Origin: Novipirellula aureliae
Lineage (GTDB): Bacteria; Planctomycetota; Planctomycetia; Pirellulales; Pirellulaceae
NCBI RefSeq assembly: GCF_007860185.1
Contig: NZ_SJPY01000012.1
Coordinates: forward strand, 1-64,000
Direction: 5' to 3'
DNA: 64,000 nt
Positions 45,157 through 53,959 of this stretch are shown piece by piece. How positions within the stretch are numbered: position 1 is the stretch's first letter; every line of letters begins with the position of its first letter. A program made the translations under genes and the position numbers. Below the pieces are notes generated by a model. That model had not been told where the DNA came from, searched no databases, and saw nothing but the letters and a program-made list of their open reading frames with translations.

Positions 45157-47823
45157 TCATCCCTCCGAATCCGCTGCGACGGGTTCTGAAGAATCATTTG
45201 AACCGGAATTCGAAGCGGAATAGCGTTTTTGAAACGCTTCGAAATCCTTCTTCATCTCTTTCGTTTCCTTCTGCAGGTCCTGTAGAGATTTCCTCAACTC
45301 GATCACTTCTTGGGGGACGGTCGCCGCTTGCTCATTCAACTTATTCATTGCCTGTTCGGCAGCCCGTTTCATTCGCTCATCATTCGAATCGAGATAGGCA
45401 GCGATAATCGACTTCGATCGACGGTCGCCTAAATCACCAAGTGCCGCGATGGCAGCTGTTTGAATCTTGGTTTTGGGATGATCCAGCGTCGAAACGATCC
45501 ATTCGAATGCGATCGATTGCTGATCGCTGTCCTTGGCGATTTCCCCAACGGTTTCGATCGCCTTGGCCAAATTTCGGGAACTCATCTTGGACGCACGACG
45601 GTCAAGCATCTGCAAAAGCGCTGGAGCAAAACTGGGGTCGTTTTGTTTCCGAATCGCTTCTATCGAAGCAGCCGCTAATTCGTCCCGAAACGATTCCGAA
45701 TCCAATAATTCAATCAACTTTGATCGTGCCGGCTCGCCATAGTACTTGCCCATCGCCTTGATGGCGACCGCACGAATCGCCGGGTTCTTTTCATGATCGA
45801 CCACCGACAAAATCGATCTCAAATCGTCCATTTGAAAACGCTTGAACATCGCTTCGGCGACAGCAAGCCGAACTCTGGCATCGGTCTGGCCACGAAAGGA
45901 TTCGTTTAAAACTCGGATTGCCTTGTCCGAGTGATGCCTGGCAAGTGCCTTTGCAGCAGCAATACGAACGCCGAAAAACGGATCCTCGTTAAGTCGTGTT
46001 TTCAACAGCTGAACCGATGCATCCGTCTTCCGGCTGCCGAGAGCTTCACAGGCGATCAAACGCCCAATCATGTCTTCTTCATTTGCAATTTGGGCAGCCA
46101 GCAAATCGTTTGACTTGTCAAAGTCAACGCTCGCCAATACGGAATAGGCAGGATCAAATCGGACGATCGATGGTTGACTTTCAAGCGGCACGTAAAAATC
46201 TTCTTCCACATCCTTTACGGTAATGTCACGGTCGATCACTTGATTGCCGACAACAAATCGCAACTGGGTTGGGAACTCATAGAGCAGAACATCATCGCTG
46301 ATCGTTTGTGTTTGTCGAATCGTGACTTTGGCCATTTTTGATTTGGGCAGCCACTGGTAAGTAATCTTCAAATCAGGATGCCGCGGATGGTAAACCCATT
46401 GGTCGAAAAAACGATCCATCGGTCGCCCGGTATGCTCTTCAATCACTTGCCGCAAATCATCCGTCACCACATTAGACAGTGCATGCTTTTTTAGGTAAGC
46501 CAAAATACACTCGCGATACAAATCGTCGCCGAGCTGGCTGCGTAACATGTGCAACACCCAGCTCCCCTTGGGATAAGCTCGAAAATCGAACTGCTCACCA
46601 GGGTTTTTGTACTCGTTGTAGACGATAGGCCGCATATCTTTGGCTTGAACCAAGACTTTTTGGGAAGCATCGAGATACATGCGATACAACAATGCATCGC
46701 GGCCAAATTTGTGTCCTTCGTAAAGAGTCGCATAGTAGGTCGCAAAACCTTCGTTAAGCCACAAATGGCTCCAATCTTTGCAAGTGACATAGTCGCCAAA
46801 CCATTGATGCGCCAACTCGTGCGCATCCAAACTCCGAGTCGATCGGATATTCTCGGTCTCACTTGAAAACACCGTTTGGTCCGTCAATGTTGTTATCGAC
46901 GTGTTCTCCATCCCACCAGCGACAAAATCGGCAATCGTCACTTGGTCATACTTCGCCCAGGGAAAAGGCATCCCAATGTCGCTTTCAAAGAATGCCATGA
47001 TGTCCGGCGTATCGAGAAACGAGTTCGCAGCGTGCTCTATCAACGTCGGTTGGGTGTAGAATCCCAATTCGAGATCACGATGGCGTTTTTCGAGCTTCTC
47101 GAATTTTCCTGCAACCAAACAAATCAAGTAATTTGCGTGCGGCTTTTTTTGTAGCCATCGCACCGCCTTCAAGCCAGAATCATCCGTCGTCTCCCCCATC
47201 CGCCTCCCATTACTGAGCACCGTCATCTCACTGGGCACATGGCAAATGATCTCGGTCGAGGATCGTTCGTTAGGATAGTCGAAACAGGGGAACCAATGAC
47301 GTGCTTCGTGCGTCTCGCCTTGCGTCCAAATGTGAGTGTCCGCCTCGGGGTACCCCATGTCCGCCGTGCGGAAATACAACCCCTGTGTCGGCTGAGCCGA
47401 ATACTCAATCTCGACTCGAAATTCTTTGCCGACCGGCAAGGGTTCCGCAAAGGCAATTTCCAAGCGATCTCGCATCGATAAAAAATCGGCGACCTCGCCC
47501 TCTGCCAAGCGAACCTCTTGAACGTGAATATCGACGGCATCGAGCCGCAACACTTCGACCGGTTGAGAGATCGGGATTGCCGTGATCGAAACGGTTCCTG
47601 AGACCGTCTTGGCTTCGAAGTTAGGGGTCACATCTAGCTTGATGTGCTGCACATCGACTTGCCGAACCGGAGCGTATTGAAATCGTCCTGAATGAGAATG
47701 TGTCGCCCCGAATGGCGAATCGTCACGATTGCAATACCGACAAATGATCTCCTCCGCATGCCCTGGCGATCCAGCACTGAGTAAAAACAGCAAAAACAAA
47801 AGACCACTTTGGAGACGACTCAT
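45157..47823 (-). CDS. Secreted M1-family aminopeptidase with C-terminal HEAT-like repeats
   Basis: An 888-aa zinc metallopeptidase. The start is the ATG at 47823 with AAGGAT upstream, giving the signal peptide MSRLQSGLLFLLFLLSAGS. The open frame back to 47976 is rejected. M1 signatures are GGMENTSITT (aminopeptidase GAMEN equivalent) and HELAHQWFGDYVTCKDWSHL...NEGFA (HExxH then 18 residues to the second Glu). From about residue 590 helical HEAT-like repeats follow (AKALARHHSDKAIRVLNESF, AVAIKAMGKYYGEPARSKL), and a C-terminal coiled coil. A planctomycete variation on the M1 theme; the substrate is unknown. Confidence 0.9.
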   Translation of the reverse strand: MSRLQSGLLFLLFLLSAGSPGHAEEIICRYCNRDDSPFGATHSHSGRFQYAPVRQVDVQHIKLDVTPNFEAKTVSGTVSITAIPISQPVEVLRLDAVDIHVQEVRLAEGEVADFLSMRDRLEIAFAEPLPVGKEFRVEIEYSAQPTQGLYFRTADMGYPEADTHIWTQGETHEARHWFPCFDYPNERSSTEIICHVPSEMTVLSNGRRMGETTDDSGLKAVRWLQKKPHANYLICLVAGKFEKLEKRHRDLELGFYTQPTLIEHAANSFLDTPDIMAFFESDIGMPFPWAKYDQVTIADFVAGGMENTSITTLTDQTVFSSETENIRSTRSLDAHELAHQWFGDYVTCKDWSHLWLNEGFATYYATLYEGHKFGRDALLYRMYLDASQKVLVQAKDMRPIVYNEYKNPGEQFDFRAYPKGSWVLHMLRSQLGDDLYRECILAYLKKHALSNVVTDDLRQVIEEHTGRPMDRFFDQWVYHPRHPDLKITYQWLPKSKMAKVTIRQTQTISDDVLLYEFPTQLRFVVGNQVIDRDITVKDVEEDFYVPLESQPSIVRFDPAYSVLASVDFDKSNDLLAAQIANEEDMIGRLIACEALGSRKTDASVQLLKTRLNEDPFFGVRIAAAKALARHHSDKAIRVLNESFRGQTDARVRLAVAEAMFKRFQMDDLRSILSVVDHEKNPAIRAVAIKAMGKYYGEPARSKLIELLDSESFRDELAAASIEAIRKQNDPSFAPALLQMLDRRASKMSSRNLAKAIETVGEIAKDSDQQSIAFEWIVSTLDHPKTKIQTAAIAALGDLGDRRSKSIIAAYLDSNDERMKRAAEQAMNKLNEQAATVPQEVIELRKSLQDLQKETKEMKKDFEAFQKRYSASNSGSNDSSEPVAADSEG

Positions 47824-48178
47824 CAATAAGATCCTTAGGGACAGCAAAAGACTCAAGTCAAGTTCGTGGAAACAAACCAACCCGCAAAACACCCGCCTCC
47901 ACACTTTAGTTTGTCCCTGGACCGTTGTCATTCGGCATTTCCGGCTGGCACGGCCAACGGGAGTCTTTTCCCCCACAACTTATGGACAACGACGGCATCT
48001 CGACATCCAGCCGCGTCTCAATCACCACTGACACCTTGTTACCCAGTCTACGTATCCATCCAACTCCATGCAGCAGATGACAGCAAGTAACGAACGACAA
48101 GCGGCAAATCTCCCCCATTCAAAACTATTTGGGAGATTCTTTCCGAAATTAGAAGTTTGGTGATTGATTTCTTTCATA

Positions 48179-48198
48179 AATGATAGAAAACTATCATT
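48179..48198. promoter_or_regulatory. Candidate DeoR operator upstream of the BMC operon
   Basis: AATGATAG-AAAA-CTATCATT is a perfect inverted repeat (two 8-bp arms, 4-nt centre) 60 bp before the deoR start. It lies in the AT-rich 47824-48258 spacer that separates the divergent aminopeptidase gene from the operon. Autoregulation by the DeoR protein is the simplest reading; the TATCAT within it could also be part of a -10 element. Confidence 0.55.
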
Positions 48199-48258
48199 AT
48201 CGAAACTTGAGAGGATTAGGCAAGTGAAATAAGCGTTGTTTAAGGGTTGAAATCAACA

Positions 48259-49086
48259 ATGGTGAAAACCAAATCACGACGCGAAAAGCTTCGCAGCCTA
48301 GTCCAGGCACGCGGATTTGCCGCACTTGGCGAATTGGCCGATGCCCTAGGTGTCAGCGAGTCAACGATTCGTCGGGATCTTGAGCAGTTGGAACAAATGG
48401 GTGCTGCTCGGCGCACGCATGGTGGTGTTTTTTGGACGGGCGACCCATCAACGATGCGTGTCTTCGGCAACCGCCGCGACACGATGTGGAAAGCGAAAAG
48501 CTCGATTGGGCGGATCGCAGCCGAATTGGTTGAAGACTACGACACGATTTTGCTCGACGGTGGCAGCACGACCTACGAATTGGCTCGTCACTTGGTCAAG
48601 CGACCGTTGCAGGTAGTGACCAATAGTTTGCCCGTTGCACATTTATTGAGTTCGAGTGAGTCGATTGATTTGATCATGATTGGCGGCAGCATACGTGGGC
48701 GGACGGCGGTGGCGATTGGTCCGATCGCCGACACGATGCTTCATTCGCTCAATGTTACGAAGGTATTTTTGTCGGTTGCGGGAATCACCGAACGCGGTTT
48801 TTTCAACAGCGACTTGATGTTGGTCGAAAGTGAAAAAGCGATGATCGCCGCCGCCGATCAGGTTTTTGTGGTGACCGATAGTAGTAAGTTTGGCAAGGTA
48901 AGTTTGAGTCGGATTTGCGGGCTAGGCGATGTGCGAGCCGTCATTACTGACTCAGAAATCGAAAACTGTTGGAAAAAACGTTTTGAGACCGCAGGAGTTG
49001 GATTAGTCTTAGCTTCGATGGCTAAGGTTTCGAGCTCGGACGAAGCGAGTCACAAATCCCATCTTCATCCCGATCAAGCAGAATAA
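48259..49086 (+). CDS. DeoR-family transcriptional regulator of the BMC operon
   Basis: A 275-aa sugar-responsive regulator. The start is ATG 48259; a TTG at 48247 is in frame but has no spaced ribosome site. The N-terminal winged helix (LVQARGFAALGELADALGVS, ESTIRRDLEQLEQMGAARRT) is the DeoR DNA-binding signature. The C-terminal sensor domain has LDGGSTTYELARHL, VVTNSLPVAHLL, MIGGSIRGRTAVAIG and DSSKFGKVSLSRI, characteristic of the DeoR sugar-phosphate-binding fold. It opens the BMC operon, as in the known planctomycete loci. The ligand is probably a fucose- or rhamnose-derived phosphate (inference). Confidence 0.93.
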   Translation: MVKTKSRREKLRSLVQARGFAALGELADALGVSESTIRRDLEQLEQMGAARRTHGGVFWTGDPSTMRVFGNRRDTMWKAKSSIGRIAAELVEDYDTILLDGGSTTYELARHLVKRPLQVVTNSLPVAHLLSSSESIDLIMIGGSIRGRTAVAIGPIADTMLHSLNVTKVFLSVAGITERGFFNSDLMLVESEKAMIAAADQVFVVTDSSKFGKVSLSRICGLGDVRAVITDSEIENCWKKRFETAGVGLVLASMAKVSSSDEASHKSHLHPDQAE

Positions 49087-49101
49087 GAGCACAGAAAAAC
49101 A

Positions 49102-49848
49102 ATGACACAAACCATTGATCGCGTCCGAATTGAAACGCTTGTACGAGAAGCGATTCGGGGATCCTTAAAAAGCGCGGCTAGCGCATCGGCAGCGGCAGGC
49201 CAAAGCAATGCGATGTCGGCCTTTTCGCCGCCCGGCTGGGTGGACGGCAAGCCGAACTTGCGAGTCAGTATTTCGGCACGTCACGTCCATTTGACCGACG
49301 AGCACGTCGAAGTTTTGTTCGGTGCCGGCAGCACGCTCGAACCAGACAAAGCCCTTTATCAAGACGGTTTTTATGCAGCCAAGCAAACGGTGATGGTGGT
49401 GGGTCCCCGTCGTCGAATGTTGCCAAACGTCCGGGTACTTGGTCCGACTCGTGATTTCAGTCAAGTCGAATTGGCGCTCACCGACTCAATCTCACTCGGT
49501 ATCGACGCACCGATACGTCACAGTGGCCACATTCACGGGTCACCAGGATGTGTCCTCGTCGGCCCCAAGGGCACGGTGCAACTCGACCAAGGCGTGATTC
49601 GCGCAGCGCGTCACGTCCACATGAATTTCGCCGACGCTGATTATTATGGCGTCAAGAATAGCGACAAGATGCAATTGGTCGTTCGAAGCAAGGAATGCAA
49701 CGTCGTTTTTGAAGACGTATTGGTTCGCGCGGATGAGAAAGCGAAGTTGGAAGTCCACATCGATACGGACGAAGGCAACGCATGCAACTTGGAAGCCGCC
49801 AGCGAGATTATTCTTCGCAAAAACGAATGCAATTGTAAAGATCACTGA
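49102..49848 (+). CDS. pduL: PduL-type phosphotransacylase
   Basis: A 248-aa CoA-recycling enzyme (acyl-CoA + Pi to acyl-phosphate + CoA) of the BMC core. The family's two metal sites appear: SARHVHL (His61, His63), [10 protein letters not shown] (about 140-149) and ARHVHM (about 169-174). Residues 1-24 ([20 protein letters not shown] then SLKS) form an amphipathic helix followed by an Ala/Ser-rich linker, which is how encapsulation peptides look. It lies between the regulator and the shell genes and would pass lactyl-phosphate to the kinase. Confidence 0.93.
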   Translation: MTQTIDRVRIETLVREAIRGSLKSAASASAAAGQSNAMSAFSPPGWVDGKPNLRVSISARHVHLTDEHVEVLFGAGSTLEPDKALYQDGFYAAKQTVMVVGPRRRMLPNVRVLGPTRDFSQVELALTDSISLGIDAPIRHSGHIHGSPGCVLVGPKGTVQLDQGVIRAARHVHMNFADADYYGVKNSDKMQLVVRSKECNVVFEDVLVRADEKAKLEVHIDTDEGNACNLEAASEIILRKNECNCKDH

Positions 49849-49914
49849 TCTTAGTACTCAGTTTAACCTCTTTTGAAACTCTCCTTTTTCCTCTTTCCCT
49901 AAGGCAAAGCTCCT

Positions 49915-50220
49915 ATGGCAAAAGTAAGTGAAGCGCTCGGTATGATTGAAACGAAGGGCTTCATCGCTCTCGTCGAAGCAAGCGACGCAATGATGAAGGC
50001 TGCGAACGTCCAATTCCTCGGTTGGGATAAGGTCGGCAGCGGTTTGGTAAGTGCCTTCGTGACGGGCGATGTTGCAGCGGTCAAAGCAGCTACCGACGCG
50101 GGTGCAGCAGCAGCAGGACGCATTGGCGAAGTCGTCACGGTCCAGGTGATCCCACGACCTCACGATGACTTGAGCAAGGTCCTCAAGACGATGGGCGCTC
50201 CAACAAAAGCGAAAGCGTAA
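49915..50220 (+). CDS. BMC-H shell protein 1
   Basis: A 101-aa hexamer-forming shell protein. It has one BMC domain: [20 protein letters not shown] then MKAANVQ at the start, pore loop KVGSGLV (Gly-Ser-Gly of canonical BMC-H), and [17 protein letters not shown]. The C-terminus has a short basic extension. It is closely related to the second BMC-H gene 99 bp downstream, probably by tandem duplication, with a different pore. Confidence 0.96.
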   Translation: MAKVSEALGMIETKGFIALVEASDAMMKAANVQFLGWDKVGSGLVSAFVTGDVAAVKAATDAGAAAAGRIGEVVTVQVIPRPHDDLSKVLKTMGAPTKAKA

Positions 50221-50318
50221 GGACGCCTGACGCTTAGGACACTAACATGGGTTCACTCATCCAAGTGAACTTTATTCGCGATAACAAAAATCAATTTTTA
50301 CTTGAAGAGAATCTTAAT

Positions 50319-50588
50319 ATGAACGATGCAATTGGTTTGATTGAAACCAAAGGATTGTTGGCTCTGATCGAAGCAACCGATGCGATGGCAAAGGCTGCGA
50401 ACGTTCAAATCGTCAAGCGAGTCGATATCGGCGGTGCTTTCGTGACAACGATTGTTAGCGGAGATGTCGGTAGCGTTCGTGCGGCAGTCGAGGCGGGTGC
50501 CAATGCAGCCGCTCAAGTCGGTGAATTGGTCGGAAGCCATATCATCGCACGCCCTTCGGAGGGTCTCACGGGTGCTTTTTTGGGCTAG
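50319..50588 (+). CDS. BMC-H shell protein 2
   Basis: An 89-aa BMC-H protein from ATG 50319 (MNDAIGLIETKGLLALIEAT). An earlier Met at 50247 adds 24 residues outside the domain. Pore-region sequence is VDIGGAF instead of GSG, so its central pore should differ in size or charge from the first BMC-H. GDVGSVRAAVEAGANAA is the matching helix. The two BMC-H proteins may tile together to give a mixed-permeability shell (inference). Confidence 0.95.
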   Translation: MNDAIGLIETKGLLALIEATDAMAKAANVQIVKRVDIGGAFVTTIVSGDVGSVRAAVEAGANAAAQVGELVGSHIIARPSEGLTGAFLG

Positions 50589-50653
50589 AGCCTAAGTCGA
50601 CGGTACAACCGACGACTCATGTTTCACCACTCCCACAAAGGGCGTTTTCAGAC

Positions 50654-51838
50654 GTGCTTGTTCTCGTAGCAAATTTGGGTTCCACTTCGTTCAAGTATCG
50701 TTTATACGATATGGCTGATGAACGCTGCCTCGCTCGCGGTGCGGTCGATCGAATTGGGGAACAAAAAAGTAAATGTACGGCGACGATCGGCGATTGGTCC
50801 GACGAGCGAACGATGGCAATTCCCGATCATGGGGTCGCCGTCGAAGCATGCTTGGCCCAATTGACCGACCCCGAGCATGGGGCGATCAAAGAGGCTTCCG
50901 AGGTAGCAGCAATCGGCTTTAAAGCGGTACACGGCGGACGATTGTCAGGTGTGTTTCGAATTGACGACGATGTGCTTGATGCGATGGCGGAAATGAATGC
51001 AGCCGCGCCGGCGCATAACCCTCCTTACATCGCTGCGATGAAGGCGATGCGAGCTCGTTTTGATTTGCCACTCGTCGCTGCTTTTGAAACCAACTTTCAC
51101 CAAACCATTCCAACCGCCCGGAAGGAATACGCAATACCGCGGAAGTTGGCGGATGAGTTACATATTCGCAAATGGGGATTCCATGGTGCCAGCCACCGTT
51201 TTATCGCCACGCGAAGCGCGGAACTGCTAGGACGAAGCGATGCGCGAGTGATTTCCTGTCATCTCGGCGGTAGCAGTTCTTTGACAGCCATCAAGGATGG
51301 TCAAAGTGTGATGACGACGATGGGGATGACGCCACAAACCGGATTGCCTCAAAACAACCGTGTTGGTGACTTCGATCCATTCGCTCTGCCACTGATTATT
51401 GAGCAAACCGGAATGACGCTCGATGAAACGTTGGCCTATTTGGCTAGCCAAGGTGGACTGCTCGGACTGAGCGGACGCAGTGGCGATATTCGCGATCTGC
51501 GTGAAGCAGCCGCGCAAGGCGACGAGAATTGCAAAATGGCACTCGATGTGTTTGTCGAAGAAATTCGAAGACATCTCGGCGGCATGATGGTCGCACTTGG
51601 TGGCGTCGATGCCATCGTCTTCACAGCAGGCATTGGCGAGAATGATGACGAGATCCGGTCCGCCGTCTGTGCGAACTTGGAGGAGTTTGGCATTGTCGTC
51701 GATACCGAAGCCAATGCAAACCTTCGTGGTGAAGCATGTTTCCATGCCACGAACAGTGGCACACAATTATGGGTGATCCCAACGAATGAAGAAATTGTCG
51801 TTGCTCGCCAAACCGTCGCTGTCCTCCAACAGAATTAG
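50654..51838 (+). CDS. Acetate/propionate kinase of the BMC operon
   Basis: A 394-aa acyl kinase (acyl-phosphate + ADP to acid + ATP), starting at GTG 50654. The N-terminus NLGSTSFKYRLYD is the ASKHA phosphate-binding strand, GFKAVHGG, the FETNFHQT, YGFHGASH-type block (KWGFHGASHRFIA) and HLGGSSSLTAIKDG are family signatures; FTAGIGEND closes the ATP site. In the fucose/rhamnose BMC pathway it would yield ATP from lactyl-phosphate. It could equally process propionyl-phosphate in vitro; sequence alone does not separate these. Encoded between shell genes. Confidence 0.93.
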   Translation: MLVLVANLGSTSFKYRLYDMADERCLARGAVDRIGEQKSKCTATIGDWSDERTMAIPDHGVAVEACLAQLTDPEHGAIKEASEVAAIGFKAVHGGRLSGVFRIDDDVLDAMAEMNAAAPAHNPPYIAAMKAMRARFDLPLVAAFETNFHQTIPTARKEYAIPRKLADELHIRKWGFHGASHRFIATRSAELLGRSDARVISCHLGGSSSLTAIKDGQSVMTTMGMTPQTGLPQNNRVGDFDPFALPLIIEQTGMTLDETLAYLASQGGLLGLSGRSGDIRDLREAAAQGDENCKMALDVFVEEIRRHLGGMMVALGGVDAIVFTAGIGENDDEIRSAVCANLEEFGIVVDTEANANLRGEACFHATNSGTQLWVIPTNEEIVVARQTVAVLQQN

Positions 51839-51875
51839 CGTTTCGTAATCGTTCCTCCGAACAAGTTTTCAACCC

Positions 51876-52187
51876 ATGTTTATCGCTCGAGTTACCGGAT
51901 CGGTCGTCAGCACTCAAAAGGTGCAAACGATGACTGGCCACAAGCTTCTCATTGTCGAGCCCTATCGGCTTGAGAGTGAAAAGCGTCAATCGCTTGAAAC
52001 GACAGGACGAACATTTGTTGCGGTCGACACGATCGGGGCGGGAGAAGGCGAATTTGTGCTAATCACCCAAGGCAGTAGTGCTCGGCTCACTCCTGAGACC
52101 AAGACTTTACCAATCGACGCGGTCATTATTGGCATCGTCGACAATGTTCATATCGACAAAACCAGCGTCTACAACCGAAATAATTAA
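51876..52187 (+). CDS. BMC-P shell pentamer 1 (EutN/CcmL family)
   Basis: A 103-aa vertex-capping protein. It begins MFIARVTGSVVSTQK, the typical BMC-P start (VxGxVxxTxK), continues HKLLIVEPYRL, VAVDTIGAGEGEFVLITQGSSAR and ends with IDAVIIGIVD, the pentamer C-terminal signature. It is two bases upstream of the aldehyde dehydrogenase gene. Confidence 0.95.
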   Translation: MFIARVTGSVVSTQKVQTMTGHKLLIVEPYRLESEKRQSLETTGRTFVAVDTIGAGEGEFVLITQGSSARLTPETKTLPIDAVIIGIVDNVHIDKTSVYNRNN

Positions 52188-52189
52188 TC

Positions 52190-53698
52190 ATGCAATTCGA
52201 TGAATCTATAATCCGCAGCGTCGTCGCTCAAGTCTTAGCAGAAGTGGGCCCACCGCCGACGACTGCCGGGGTCGACCCAAGTTGTGGTTGCCCTCTTTCC
52301 AACGGAGCCGCCCCGAATGGAGCCGCCCTGAACGGAGCCGCCCTGAATGGTGGTGGTGGCAATAGCGACGAGGGCAAATACGGGATCTTCTACGATGCCG
52401 ATTCCGCCGTCGCCGCGGCACGCAAAGCGTACGAGCAATTACGCGAGCGTCCAATTGCGGATCGAAAGAAGATTATTTCGATTATTCGCCGCATCGCGAT
52501 CGCGGACTGCGAAGAGCTTGGCTTGATGGAGATGGCGGAAACCAAGATTGGTCGCCCCCTCCACAAGATCGAGAAGCTAAAAACGCTTGGCGAACTTTCT
52601 CCTGGTGTCGAGTTTTTAGAGTCACTTTGTTTCAGTGGCGATCACGGACTAGCGGTTATCGAACGTGCTCCGTTCGGCGTCATTGCTGCGATTACCCCCT
52701 CGACACATAGTTTGCCAACCTTGACCGGTAACTCGGTTAGCATGATCGCGGGCGGCAACGCTGTTGTTTGTAATCCACACCCTTCGGGAAAGAAGGTCGC
52801 TGCGGAGGGGGTTCGACGCTACAACAAGGCGATTCTTGAAGAGGTCGGTATCGATAACCTGATGTGCGTGATTGCGGAACCGACACTCGAAAGTGCGGGC
52901 AAACTCTTCTCCAACCGAGACGTCGCGCTGATCTGCGTGACAGGCGGCCCGGCAGTTGGTCGAGCGGCACTCAATAGTGGCAAACGCGCCGTCGTCGCGG
53001 GCCCCGGCAACCCACCGGTGGTCGTTGATGAGACCGCTGATTTGGATAACGCCGCTCGTTGTATCATTCAAGGTGCTGCCTACGACAACAACCTGCTTTG
53101 CATCGCCGAGAAAGAGGTGTTTGTGGTCGAAAGTGTTTTCGATGACATGATGAAAGCGATGAAACGAGCCGGGGCGGTCCAGCTCAACAGCGAACAAATC
53201 GCGGCATTAACCAGCAAAGCAATCACCCAAGCGGGTGATGACAATCATGATGTCGCTGCGAAAGAATTTATCGGAAAAGATGCCAAGGTGATTGCCGCTG
53301 CGGCAGGCGTGAGCGTTCCCGACGACTGCGAGTTAATCTTTGGTGAAACCAACTTCGAGCACCCGTTCGTTGGCGTCGAACAAATGATGCCTTTCGTTCC
53401 ATTCGTTCGAGCGAAGTGTGTCGATACAGCGATCGCGATGGCCAAGGAAGCCGAGCACGGTTTCCGACACACCGCAATTATCCATTCTCGCAACGTTCGC
53501 AATATGACCAAGATGGGTCGAGAATTGGACACGACTTTGTATGTCAAGAATGGCCCCTGCATGGCGGGGCTTGGGCTTGGCGGGGAGGGATATGTCTCCT
53601 TTTCCATCGCGGGGCCGACAGGTGAAGGAGTCACGTCGCCAACCACCTTTACTCGTGAACGTCGCTGCACCATGGTCGACGAATTGCGAGTGGTTTAG
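52190..53698 (+). CDS. pduP: CoA-acylating aldehyde dehydrogenase (PduP/EutE-like)
   Basis: A 502-aa BMC core enzyme that oxidises an aldehyde (here lactaldehyde, inferred) to acyl-CoA with NAD. Residues 1-18 (MQFDESIIRSVVAQVLAE) are an amphipathic encapsulation-peptide-like helix, followed by a low-complexity linker with four NGAA/NGAAL units (about 38-55). The ALDH core has APFGVIAAITPSTHS, GNAVVCNPHPS and the catalytic Cys304 in NNLLCIAE. CVTGGPAVG and the C-terminal LGLGGEGYVSFSIAG match PduP/EutE. It lies among shell genes. Confidence 0.94.
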   Translation: MQFDESIIRSVVAQVLAEVGPPPTTAGVDPSCGCPLSNGAAPNGAALNGAALNGGGGNSDEGKYGIFYDADSAVAAARKAYEQLRERPIADRKKIISIIRRIAIADCEELGLMEMAETKIGRPLHKIEKLKTLGELSPGVEFLESLCFSGDHGLAVIERAPFGVIAAITPSTHSLPTLTGNSVSMIAGGNAVVCNPHPSGKKVAAEGVRRYNKAILEEVGIDNLMCVIAEPTLESAGKLFSNRDVALICVTGGPAVGRAALNSGKRAVVAGPGNPPVVVDETADLDNAARCIIQGAAYDNNLLCIAEKEVFVVESVFDDMMKAMKRAGAVQLNSEQIAALTSKAITQAGDDNHDVAAKEFIGKDAKVIAAAAGVSVPDDCELIFGETNFEHPFVGVEQMMPFVPFVRAKCVDTAIAMAKEAEHGFRHTAIIHSRNVRNMTKMGRELDTTLYVKNGPCMAGLGLGGEGYVSFSIAGPTGEGVTSPTTFTRERRCTMVDELRVV

Positions 53699-53701
53699 AA
53701 G

Positions 53702-53959
53702 ATGCAACCAGCAATCGTTCTCGGGTCGGCTCGCGCCACAATCAAACACCAAAGCTTAGAAGGGCGTCGGCTTGTGGTGCTGCAACCGACCGGAGTCGAT
53801 GACGCCCCGGATGGTCCTCCGCTACTCGCGATTGATGGCGTTGGATGCCGAAAAGGGGACCGCGTGATCGCAACGAGCGATGGCTCGTTCGCCCGAGAAT
53901 TAACGAAACACGAAAACACACCGGCTCGCTGGAGCGTTGTCGGAATTATTGATAACTGA
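53702..53959 (+). CDS. BMC-P shell pentamer 2
   Basis: An 85-aa vertex protein, EutN/CcmL family: AIVLGSARATIKHQSLEGRR, LVVLQP, CRKGDRVIATSDGSFAREL, WSVVGIIDN. It starts 4 bp after the aldehyde dehydrogenase stop, and its own stop overlaps the next ATG by one base (TGATG), so the translation of the next protein is coupled to it. Several pentamer genes per locus are normal in this BMC type. Confidence 0.93.
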   Translation: MQPAIVLGSARATIKHQSLEGRRLVVLQPTGVDDAPDGPPLLAIDGVGCRKGDRVIATSDGSFARELTKHENTPARWSVVGIIDN

